Shown here in pieces: positions 20,543 through 30,714 of a stretch of 64,000 bases of DNA. The notes under the pieces were generated by a model. The model was not told where the DNA came from. It worked only from the letters and a program-made list of their open reading frames with translations, and searched no databases. Position 1 is the stretch's first letter. The number at the start of each line of letters is the position of its first letter. Position numbers and translations under genes: made by a program. Source of the stretch: Kazachstania africana CBS 2517 (Eukaryota > Ascomycota > Saccharomycetes > Saccharomycetales > Saccharomycetaceae); NCBI RefSeq assembly GCF_000304475.1, contig NC_018944.1:1-64000 (forward strand), read 5' to 3'.

Positions 20543-23473
20543 TCTTTCTTAGATTAATCTTTTTTTTTTTTTTGTGAAAGTTGAATTTATTTCAGAAACC
20601 TTATATACTTATAACGTATTAATTCTATATATGATAAGTTCCACAATTTTCTCATTCCTAGTCTGTCACAATACTTGGCAATATTTTGTCATTTCTACGC
20701 TTTACTTCTTTCACTTCATTTTTTTTATGGGATTTTCGATATAAAGGAAATAAGAAAACTGAAGCGACTAGTACAAAGAGAAAAGGAAAAAAGAAGCATT
20801 ATTACCCCATAAACTAGTCCGTTGCTTATAGGAATCAATTAGCTTTTCTGAACAACAGCTGAAAAACGTCTATGGCAGCCATTACTTATTCTTTTTAGGT
20901 TCTGTGATAGAAAAGGTATCTGACTATAATGTTGGTACTTTTGCAGCTGTGTTGATTGTTAATTCATATACTATTAGCGCCTCTTCTTCGAAAAACGTAC
21001 AAGAAATTCAGTTATACTTAGGGGTGTGTATATATGTACTTTGTACCTGTTCCACGATATGAGTCCATGTAGTCGGAAGTTTTGCGAAATTAGCCGTGAC
21101 GATGGCGTGGAACCATTGAAAATAGAATATACTACGAATATAAGAATAGTGTGAAAAAGTGAATCGGTTATCTTCCGGACCTCTTGGGAGTCAGTTATTC
21201 CTAAATTTAATGACAAGTGGCAATGTTTTGGTTAAGCTTAATAACTTTTATTGATTGAATCTAATGTTTATGTATGCTGATTGTTTACTTCTCAGTGAAG
21301 TTGATCAATGGAGCAACTTCTTCAAGATCAGATCTTCGCTTTTATCTCGTTCGAGGAAAAAGGAAAATTTTGCAATGAAGTATTAGCAAGAGTTAATGTA
21401 TGACATAAAGATGGTAAAATTCCGTCCCATTGATAAGTACAATGTGTGTTAGGAACAGTAGGAGAAGATGAATTAGAACATGCCCAGTGAGTTCGCAGCA
21501 GAACAGACGTCAATGCCAATCACTCTCAATCAAAGAGATGGGATGCGAGAGTCTGGTGCAGCTTCATCTATTAAAGACCATATTACGGGATATTCTTATA
21601 TAAGAAGGTAGAACTCTATTTGTTCGCCTTATATGTAATTCATAAACGTCTAATCCGTAGCTTTATTTCAGTAAATTAACGAGTATAAACCACCAACTAT
21701 CTCGTTTTCCTGCATCTCTCCGATTCGTCTCACCCAACCGTAAAAGTGACAAAATTTTCATTTTCTTGAAGTGCAGGTTCGGAGAGTTTTGATTACAAGC
21801 TAAATGTTTGAAGTGCTTCTTCGCACTATAAATCTTTGAATTACATATTCTATGTATGGGGTGAAATGCTACAGTCTGTATAACTCGAACTAATTATATT
21901 CCTATTATGTCTGCCAAACCTACCTACCCAGAATCAACAGTACTCCAGCGGGTTAGGCTTCCTGGAGGTTCCTGACTGGCAACAGCGTGAATTTGTGAGC
22001 TTTTTTTCCAATGCCGAAAGTCAAGTCGCTAGCGTCTGCTTCGTAAGCAAATGCACCGTTATTACGGTAAGGCAGTGGATATGAAACGGCGGGCACTAAG
22101 CTGTAACAGCATCACCGACAAGCAGAACTGAGCTCTAGTTTGATAGCTATATTAAATTAGTAATAGTAGTCCAAGCAAACGTATTTCCACCTTCAGTTGA
22201 AAGGCATTTCATGCAACACACTTATGACAAGATGAACTTCAGCTGGGCCAACATCAACAAGTTGACAAGCTCAACTTTTTGGCTCCCTCTAAACAAAACG
22301 GCTTTTGTAAAGTTATCGGAGTTCCCTTAGCCATTCTATTCTAAACGGAATTGAATGCAGTTGCACCTAGAAATCACTAGATATTAGCCGGTTTATATAG
22401 GAAATGGCTTAATGGTTACAGTGCTCCAAGTTGAGCATGTAGTCCGCAGCGTTCCAATATATACAGAGTAAATATGTCACTCTTGAACTGAATGGTGATG
22501 GTGGAACTGTTGTACGTCACAGCGATTTATCCGGGACTCTGGGCCTTAGTTACAATGTAAGTTAGCGGCATTTTTCAACTTTACACTCCAGATATAATTC
22601 GACCGTCTTCTTGAGTTAACAGAACAAACTAATAGAAAAATAAATTTCCATTGGATATATATCTCACTAGTTCGGAGAACGTTACTATATCTTATCATCT
22701 GGATCCACATTATTACAAAAAAAAATCAGTACTTGAGAGCATGCTGAGCACCATATATCACGGTTCTACATTATGATATTTTTACATCACAAATTTTCTT
22801 TTCTATGTAGGATACGCTATTTGGTATTATGTCCAAATTAAAGAAATATCAAGTAACTATTTAGTATTCCCTTTGTAACTTGGGAATAACTTTATGCGTT
22901 TTTGAGTTCAACTTAATTTATAATGGTATAATAGTATGAATACAGAGTGTATGACTTTATATGTATATTTTTTTCTCTTCCTATTTGAAAATGGTATCAA
23001 TTGACTCTTATGCAATGTATTTGACGTTCCGCCACACCTTGATGAGAATAGAAAATTCAAAATGAGAGACTTTATTCACTGAATAATTTATGTTTCAACT
23101 GTAATATAGTAACACTTTATTAATTTGAATTCTAAGGTTCAACTGGTAGCTGCTACCATTTCTATTGTCAAGAAAATTGAAACATTTGTCAAAGTACAAC
23201 CGGAGATCAGAACACTGGATAGTATGTTATACTTATCCACGTTAAAGGTAATAATGCGGAAAATCTAACTCCCGGCATGTCGATGCCAGTACTACTTATT
23301 CTGCTGCAATGGCTTCTTCGATATTCAAGTTCACAATCCTGGTATAATTAACAAGTGACTCCAAATATGAACAGATCACAAGATATGGCTTCGATAATTT
23401 TTAGTCTATACTGTATTTTGAAGCTGCGAGAAAAGTTGCCTCAAATAGCACTTCTATGTACGCACTGCACCAA
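20543..23473. other. Gene-poor subtelomeric stretch with possible coding relics
   Basis: No intact gene. A minus-strand stretch near 21328-21519 encodes YQWDGILP, similar to the YWDGxLP motif of the secreted family, and may be a decayed fourth member. A short + frame around 22470-22560 reads as plausible protein (ELNGDGGTVVRHSDLSG) without a start. Both are weak. An LTR-like block lies at 21576-21615. Confidence 0.4.
21576..21615 (+). repeat. Dispersed repeat, possible solo-LTR remnant (copy B)
   Basis: Starts AGACCATATTACGGG and includes CTTATATAAGAA, then TAGAAC. It matches 8777-8816 at about 32 of 40 positions. Confidence 0.4.
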
Positions 23474-23611
23474 GAACCTCATTAGAATTGAATGTAAAGA
23501 GCCATTTTGGGAGATATCTCTCATGGTGGTAATCGTATTAACTCTAAAATCGCATGGCGCTATAAGGACCACCCCGCTTTGAAAAACAATCTTACTAGTA
23601 GATATGACGTC
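23474..23611 (+). promoter_or_regulatory. Conserved upstream block of the secreted family (copy 3)
   Basis: GAACCTCATTA (23474-23484), TTGAATGTAA (23488-23497), CCCCGC (23572-23577) and TGACGTC (23605-23611), in the same order as upstream of copy 1 and 420-556 bp before the ATG at 24030. Confidence 0.6.
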
Positions 23612-23839
23612 TTCAAAAACAGTTCGATGTAGCTCCGAATTAGAAGGTACATATTCTAGTGTGGCCAACTGTAGAGGCTTAGTTGAGGTACAGTTTTTCG
23701 AGAGTTGAGGTTCGAACAGTGAGAAATCAGAACTGTGGAAAAAAGCTAATAAATCAGAGACGATCTTCTAAAGTTTCTAGAACTTGCGGTTCACATGCTA
23801 ATGAAGAGGAGATTATCTAGCAGACTCTTTTTTTAAACA

Positions 23840-23848
23840 TATAAATAG
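23840..23848 (+). promoter_or_regulatory. TATA box of family copy 3
   Basis: TATAAATAG lies 190 bp upstream of the ATG at 24030. Confidence 0.6.
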
Positions 23849-24029
23849 ATGGCTTTATTCCCAGTTCTCACTGATATTTCCATTCCATTTTATCTATGCG
23901 CTAGTTTGTAAAAGAAACATACAATTCCAAATCCATAATCGATAACGGTTTATTGATTTCTGAATAGGTATTAACATTTACATTTTACAAAGTCCTTTAT
24001 TTCATAATTTAACACAATATATTCACCTG

Positions 24030-24770
24030 ATGTTGTTTTGTTTAGCGTTATTCTTCCTCATCCAAACCGTCTTTTCTGAACTTACTCTTCCAGATACCAT
24101 AGCAGATGTATTTCCATCCTCTCAAGCTAACTGCTCAGAAGGAACTTTCATGATGACGCATGAATGGTTCGCTTACTGGGATGGAGTTTTGCCCAATGAT
24201 ACTGTAGCGGATGCGGCAGAGTTTGTAGCCCAGTTGACCCGGAATCCTTACGGAGATGCCGGAAACAACCAATTGTATAAACTAACTGACACTGGATATA
24301 CTGTCGCTGTTTTTGGAGGAATTCAAGTTAATGATTATATGGAGTTCTTGTTGACTGCCTTGGGCACCTACATCACCAATGCTAATGGTGTTAACAACTA
24401 TTTCTATCTTGAATCTCATACAGGTGACCCAAAAACTACTTATGGTTTTATTGTTGCTAAGGAAGAATATGAATCTTATGTTGATGAGGCTGTCAAGACA
24501 TGGAGTATGGGTAAGAGTTATGATCTCTACAATAGTACTACCCAATCTATTGGTAACATTAACATCTGCCAACAACTAGCGGAAGAAGCTTATGCCCCGG
24601 TTAACTCGGCTGATTTTGGTGAATGCATCTCAATTTTCTATGATTCGTCAAAGACTATTGAGGAACAGACTGGTTTGACAGATGATCTATTGTACGTCTA
24701 CAATAATGGCACTGTTTCCTTTAATGATGGTGACAGAGTTTGTATCTCTCTTGGTACAGCAAGCGAATAA
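24030..24770 (+). CDS. Secreted four-cysteine protein, subtelomeric family (copy 3)
   Basis: A 246-residue protein of unknown function, a paralogue of the product at 17067. The signal peptide is residues 1-16 (before ELTLP). Cysteines are at 35, 180, 199 and 238, equivalent to those of copy 2. Sequons are at Asn56, Asn168 and Asn226. Conserved blocks are AYWDGVLPND (48-57), NNYFYLES-GDPKTTYGFIVA (122-143), TWSMGKSY (157-164) and EEQTGLTDDLLYVYNNGT (211-228). The broken copy 1 is closer to this protein than to copy 2 in the C-terminal half. No membrane anchor is seen. Lineage-specific expansion near a chromosome end fits a secreted effector, toxin or surface-interaction role, but nothing in the sequence proves one. 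Confidence 0.75.
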   Translation: MLFCLALFFLIQTVFSELTLPDTIADVFPSSQANCSEGTFMMTHEWFAYWDGVLPNDTVADAAEFVAQLTRNPYGDAGNNQLYKLTDTGYTVAVFGGIQVNDYMEFLLTALGTYITNANGVNNYFYLESHTGDPKTTYGFIVAKEEYESYVDEAVKTWSMGKSYDLYNSTTQSIGNINICQQLAEEAYAPVNSADFGECISIFYDSSKTIEEQTGLTDDLLYVYNNGTVSFNDGDRVCISLGTASE

Positions 24771-25874
24771 TGGTCGCGTCAATATTTGATCTATGATTAT
24801 GAACACATTTCTTTTTCTTTCTCTGAGTTCAGTAACATGTTGTTATTGACAGTTTTGTTCTTTTATATTCGTGTATAATCACAATTACTTATCTTATTCT
24901 CTTTTTTATGTATTGAAACAGTTAATCTAAAATAGTACGGGGTGATGATGTTCGAGCTCTATATATATCCATTGCTTTACTTTTCTTGCTTATGTCAAGT
25001 TGTGCGCCATTTTTGAATTAGTCTTATTTAAGGCTCCTTTGTATGCGAGCGAACTATTTTTTTTAGCACTATTACGCTTGTGGCGGTCAATGACAGTAAA
25101 TTTGTCGACTTTTTAAAAATTCTATGACTAAAACCAACAAATGACACTATATAAAGAGGACCATGGTATGCGCCACAAAAGACGTTGCTCTTGAAGATTG
25201 ACCCAAATCATTGACAGTATAAATCCGACATCAAACAGTATATAGATCTGCATAAAGTAAAAGCAATAAATATTATGGTAATTATATCTAAAAGCAATTT
25301 GCTGAAATGCGTTAATAAGAAAGACAGTATTTAACAGCAAGCATGAAACTGTCAGAAAGTTTGTCCTTTAACCTTTAATGCTTACATAAATCTAATCGCT
25401 CTTAAAATTTTGTTGTTGCCATGTCCTATATTTGCAGAGTTCTCAAGATACGCTCAAAAGTCAATAAACTGATCCAGCCCTTTATATATCAAGATATGTG
25501 GGAGCCGACGACAATAGCTGCAAAGCCAGTCAAAAATAGAGATGAGGTGTATCCCATTCTTTTGTTAACACGGAAAAATTCTTAGAATTTCTCACTAGCT
25601 CCAATCTATATTCTTCTCTTCTTTTTAAGAAAGGTGTCCCTAAAGAGTAGAGATAGCTTATACACGAGTTTCCATGGAAAGCAAGAGGACTATGGTAAAA
25701 CTAAGCAAATGAGACACATACAAACTGATAACAGTTTTTAGGAACTAGTTAGTGCTTGGAATAACGAAATATTTTGTAAAGGAGATATTAAATAATAGAA
25801 AGTAATATAAATTATAATACTCCTTGAAGTTCAACTTTATTAGTTTTTTTCAGTTACAGTGATTTTTAGCAACT
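24771..25874. other. Intergenic, nothing recognised
   Basis: About 1.1 kb between the ends of convergent genes (family copy 3 and the FLR1-like gene). No supported feature beyond AT-rich 3' regions. Confidence 0.5.
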
Positions 25875-27467
25875 TTAGCGTGTGAAAGATGATTTTGAAC
25901 GTAAATATTCACCATATCTGTACAAAACAAATGGAATAAAAGCTAGTGCTAGTGCTACCAATCCAATAATAGATGAGCCCCAACCCACAGGATAACCATC
26001 GATCGCTAAATTATTGTACATTGCCCTACCAAATAGTGGAAAAGCACAGGCAAATACAGAACGACAGAATCCATTACCTGCGTAGACCGAGGCAATGTAT
26101 TTAGGATAACACATTGCTAAGTATGAAAAAGCAGTTTGAAATAGGTTGAAGACACATAAAACAAAGAAAATTTCTGCTATTATCGGAACTATCCAGTGTG
26201 TCATTGCAGCCCATCCAAACAGAAACAATGCACATGGTAGGCCCCAACTCACTGACATAGCGAGCAGTAGAAATGTTTCAGGGACAAATGTGCCTTCTTT
26301 ACGTCTAGGTTTTACGACTTTGTGTACAAATAATAGCAGAACCGAAAATGCAATACAACATCCAACACAAAATCCAAAATAAGAAAGTCCTAATTCGATT
26401 AAAGTGAAGCCCCAATTTTCAACAAATACAATAGGAAAGGCTTCGAAGAAAAGATAGAAGGTACCATAACAAAGGGCTAAGTATATATCGAATGCCAGGA
26501 CGATAGGTTCTTTAACAATGATTTCAATCGGTCTATAAAGCGTATTGATCAAGAACTCTTTAGAAGTTATACCAGCATCAAGGATTTCTTGTTCCGTGAA
26601 ATATCTATTGTCATCTGTTTGTGCTCTAACTCTAGAAGCTCTTCTTGACAGAATATTCGATGCTGACGTTTCAGGGAAAAAGAAGATACAACAGACCAGG
26701 CATGGAATAGAGAGCCAAAATAATAACCAAAAAGTCCATCTCCAATCTTTAGCAACTACCATAGATGCACCCAATAGTGGACCAACGATCGGTGCAGCTA
26801 CAGTACCAACAGCCCATAACGCTATATAGATGGTCAGTTTCTCGGGGTGAATCACATCAGCAATTGAGGCACCGCCGGTCGATAAGGAAGGTGAACATAG
26901 GATGCCTGTTATGAATCTCAAAATGACGAGTCCTGCAATATTCTGGACTGTAGCACACCCTATTTGCAAAAGCATAAATATAAAGAAAGTAATAATATAA
27001 ATTTGCTGTCTGCCAATTTTGGCCACTTCGGAAAGTGGTGAAAAGAATATTTGACCTAACCCATAACCAAGGACGTACAATGATAAATTTAGTGTGGCAG
27101 TAACGTGACCTACGTGAAAATCATCTTGGATCCCTCCTTGCCCCGGTGTATAAATTGATGATCCCATATAATTGATACATGTCAGCATCATTATTTCGAA
27201 AATGATCAGATTCTTCTTTAAAGTGCTCCAATTTTGCGGATTATCAGGATCATCGTCTCCATTCCAATCCACTAAAAATGGAGCTAAATTATCAATTATT
27301 TCTTCTTCAGTAGCCTTACTTTCTATGTCAGTTAATGATGAATCCCCATTTATTGAATTGTCTCTTCATTCTGTGTATTTGTTCGTTATATTTTCATGTA
27401 TCTGGACAAGACGAAAATACTCAAGAAAATCAACGAAGAAAGTATTCTTGAATGCCTGTAAATACAT
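25875..27467 (-). pseudogene. FLR1: FLR1-like DHA1 multidrug transporter with in-frame TGA
   Basis: A major facilitator drug:H+ antiporter of the 12-TM DHA1 type, best matched in my reading to Flr1 (548 residues in S. cerevisiae). The body has the typical DDPDNPQNWS entry to TM1, the motif-A-like FFSPLSEVAKIGR and about 12 hydrophobic segments. The N-terminus starts at the ATG at 27467 and reads VDFLEYFRLVQ, as in Flr1-type proteins. Codon 34 is TGA (27366-27368), after which the same frame continues without ATG through PFLVDWNGDDD. Restarting at the next in-frame ATG (27191) would cut into TM1. It is therefore a nonsense-mutated gene, a readthrough case or a sequence error; TGA followed by A is not a classic readthrough context. 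Confidence 0.75.
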
Positions 27468-28347
27468 GGACAAATTTCTGTAGTTGTATCTTTCTCTTTT
27501 TGAATAAATTTGGCATTAAGAGAGCATAAATCGAGAGAAAAAAAGTCTGTTGCCTAGCATGTTATATATACATAACTTATCATATATAATACATCATTTA
27601 TTTCAGCTTCGCCGAGATTATATTGTCATTTGAATGCGTCTTGTATCACATTTTAAGATTCACTAATTGTTTGTCAGCAAAAAAAAAAGATGCAAATTTA
27701 TATAGTGGAGAAACCTCGATAATTAGTCTGAAAGATGCCAAAAGAAGAGATAAGACTTCGAAAGAAGTTTTCTTGACGGACTATGCGGAAGTGAGACTCA
27801 GAAACCACGTATAGTCTTTGTAGGGACATAATTTTTCTACAGCTGCGTCGCATTCAGCAATGAAAATATTTGTAAGCAATTGTCGTTCGGTCCGCCACAT
27901 TCGCGTCTTCCAGTTAAATCTTCCGTTAACTGAAAAAGGCAATTTGACATCTAAAATTGAGGTATAGGATGGTACTCGAAAAGGGCCGCCATAGTTCAAA
28001 ACAGCAATATAAACGCCACACGTTATGTTATCAAATGTCACAGCCTCTACAAATATTAATTTAATCATCTCAGCTAGGACAATCCCATATTTGAAGTCCA
28101 TAAAACTAGTGTCAGAAAACGGTAGGCAGAGAGAGGCACCATAGTATTTTTAGATATAGCAGGAGTTCTGTTCACCAAATACACAGCGAAGAAACAAGTT
28201 CAGGTCATAGGAAGGGACGAACCCGACTCCTGATTAATAAACATCCAGTCTTTTCCTCAATATCCATGCGCACGCCTAACAGCCCCATTTTGGAAACTAG
28301 AATAAGGTACAATTAACTGTTGAATTATTCCCTTCCTTTTAGAGAAT
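27468..28347. other. Transition region, mostly nothing recognised
   Basis: Upstream of the FLR1-like gene. It contains one ATG-started minus-strand frame (27781-28101), listed separately, and otherwise no supported feature. Confidence 0.4.
27781..28101 (-). CDS. Hypothetical 106-residue ORF next to retrotransposon relics
   Basis: Not recognised. It has an ATG start, a mixed composition with four cysteines, and no obvious signal peptide or domain. It lies downstream of the copia-type integrase relic on the same strand, so it may be unrecognisable retroelement sequence or a chance frame. Confidence 0.2.
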   Translation of the reverse strand: MDFKYGIVLAEMIKLIFVEAVTFDNITCGVYIAVLNYGGPFRVPSYTSILDVKLPFSVNGRFNWKTRMWRTERQLLTNIFIAECDAAVEKLCPYKDYTWFLSLTSA

Positions 28348-29222
28348 TCATGCAGAGTTGAGTTTAAATCCGCCAGCGTCATCCGTACGAACCGTACGGA
28401 TAGCACCAACACGATAACTGCCTCTTGAGGAGAAGTAGTTTTCAGTAGCGGTAATCCATTCGATAAATTTTTCAGCAGCTTCTCCCTTGGTCTTTAGATG
28501 GATTAGTGAATAGTAGCGGGAGTAGGCATCACGGATGGTCAAGAAAAATTTGTCAGAGGTGAATAGCCTTGCAGCGGAAACCACCGCATGAATCAGTTTG
28601 CATAATTGCAGTGGTTGAGTATAAGCAGTGTTAGATAGCTCACCCTTTTTAATAATATTCCTGGATAAAGTGCAAGTGGGAAAGAGGGGTATTTTGCCAG
28701 TTTTCAGGGTTGGAGATCCGAGTTGGTGGGCACTCTTATTGAAAAAGTCAAGTCCTGGATGGCCTAGACGAGTGTGGATAGTAACTCTGATTGCGACACT
28801 AGAAACGGGTGTAGGGAGGAACTTGTCAATTGGTTCCGTTTCATGAAGCGCAAAGTCGTATTCGTGCATTTTAGTAGCAGCTATTGGTAAATCAAGAACA
28901 TAGAGTTTATCCTTCAAGGAACCGACCTGAGTGACCCGAAGCCTGTCTTAGGAAAATATGATCAGACATGAAGAAAATCATACCTTGATTCTGTGAGATG
29001 GCTTTCCTAATGCAAATTAAATTGGCGACATACCACGGACATAAGCAACATCTGTTGAAGTGATAGTACCTAATTGTACAGTGCCGCGTATTTTAATAAA
29101 AACGGAATCAGAGACACCACAGACCTTCCCCTCTTTCTTCAAAGCTGGTTGGGAGAAAGATTCCTTTCTATAGACTACATTGTTGGTAGCACCGCTATCA
29201 AACAGCCGGTCATCTAAACTTG
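28348..29222 (-). mobile_element. Copia-type (Ty) retrotransposon pol relic
   Basis: Reading from 29222 downwards: the retropepsin motif LFDSGATNN, a protease-like continuation to a stop at 29017-29019, then a shifted frame. Next comes the integrase zinc region (HTRLGHPGLDFF with a damaged CxxC reading FPTC), then the integrase core with DAYSRYY, KTKGEAAEKFIEWI and RTDDAGGF, the last replacing the usual DNGGEF. The order protease, integrase is that of Ty1/copia elements. Gag, reverse transcriptase and RNase H were not found and at least one frameshift is present, so this is a dead fragment. Confidence 0.8.
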
Positions 29223-29285
29223 ATCAAGGTTCAAGTTCATCAGTTAACTTCAAGTGACTGGATTTTCGATAGCGGTGCTACCAAC
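29182..29285. repeat. 18-bp perfect inverted repeat from two opposed protease motifs
   Basis: GTTGGTAGCACCGCTATC at 29182-29199 is the exact reverse complement of GATAGCGGTGCTACCAAC at 29268-29285. Both encode the DSGATN retropepsin active site, one on each strand, with 68 nt between. This marks a head-to-head junction of two element fragments. Confidence 0.85.
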
Positions 29286-29303
29286 CATATATATAGCCTG
29301 TAA
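29226..29303 (+). mobile_element. Second copia-type protease fragment, opposite strand
   Basis: A + frame reads WIFDSGATNHIYSL before a TAA at 29301-29303. WIFDSGATNH is the classic copia-type protease start. It is similar but not identical to the minus-strand FDSGATNN and points the other way. Confidence 0.65.
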
Positions 29304-29477
29304 AAAGAAATATCCTTCCGACGGATCTAGGTCCGGCTAATAAATTTTTAGGCATGTCGTAAATTCAAACTGTATAACAATATGGAAGATGAAACTGTGT
29401 CTCAGCCTGTACCACTCTTTTTTAATTTAGACTAGAGGATATAAAGATGGCTCATCTTCCAACATATCATCCTCCCT

Positions 29478-29890
29478 TCTTCAGGTCATCAAATTGATTG
29501 TGCATTTTTGATAGATTGGAACTGGCGTCAAATCGGTGTAGACTAACTCAATAGCCATGACTAAAATCAATTGACCATAAATAAATATGAATACCCGATC
29601 CTGTAGCACACAATCATGTAGACTAACACCTGGACATTCCAGTTCATAGCATCCTCTGGTTTTCACATCTTCAGTAAATCTAGCGAAGGAAACTTATTGT
29701 CCATATTTTGGAGCTCTGTGTAAACACAATGAATAAACATATCGCGGTTCTTGGCTAACTCTCGCTGTTATCCGTTATACTCATCTACCCTCTGTTCACA
29801 TTAATTGTTCCTATTTCTTCAACTTTAGCTTTCAGTCTTCAATTATTTTTTATCAAGTTTTTCGAGGCTCGAAAATACTAGATTTGATAT
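29478..29890 (+). repeat. Internal copy of a telomere-proximal repeat segment
   Basis: Aligns in the same orientation with 4361-4765 over about 400 bp, with shared blocks from ATCAAATTGATTG (29488) to TTTCTTCAAC (29814) and CTCGA near the end. It sits between the retrotransposon relics and the first core gene (OXP1). Confidence 0.8.
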
Positions 29891-30714
29891 TAATCATCCG
29901 AAGGGTAGATAGAATACTTTACTGAACAAGTGAGAACTAGGATCATTAATAAAGGACGCAATTTCTTGCGGCTATGTGTACAGATGCCACTGGCAATATC
30001 AAGCACAATATCTAACTACGTAGTGTTAATGGCAAAGAAGGTCTTACAACATCTCACTTTACGCAAGGCGATGTCTAAAGCTTCAGGACTAATTACCTGA
30101 ATAAATATTTCGTGTAAGAACATATGCACATGCATTGGTTCTCTCTTAAAATAAGATTATGTCATCCCATCTAGTGTGTAAAGTGTTAGCACCATTATAA
30201 TAAGTATATATCATTAGTGAGTTACTGAATTGCTCCGTTCATCTTCGGCAAACATAGGCAAGTTGCTTCAGAATCGCCCCAGAATTGAGGTACAAAATAA
30301 TCCACTTGATAGAGCTGTTCAAGACAGATTTGGAGCGAGTTTTTCCATCTTTGGGAAGTTGTACATTATATTTTATCAACATGAACAGGGTCTGGTGGTT
30401 ATGCATTGGTTGCCATTCTTGGTAAATTGAGCCTTTTTTAGGGTGTATGATGAATCATACTTCAAGGACTGTTCCATAATAACATAAGACCAAATATTTA
30501 CTCCTCGTGCATACAACCTTACTCAGAATATTCCCCATTATCATTCGCAAAAGTGCATTCAGTACAATCAAATCACGATTGGCCTTCCTTATTAAAGGTC
30601 AGCTCGACCAACACCAGTTTCGATTATCTGCGCATTGAAAGCCATCGATGTGACAAATGGCAAGTGGCTATTCAAAATTGATCCAACGAAGAATAGTTTT
30701 GACAGACGTCATCC
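29891..30714. other. Intergenic, nothing recognised
   Basis: About 0.8 kb downstream of OXP1. A short frame near 30230 has no recognisable content. Confidence 0.5.

Noticed and set aside
22200..22330. Short + frame starting MQHTYDKMNFSW in the gene-poor region
   Set aside because: Only about 40 codons, no known motif and no relatives in the window.
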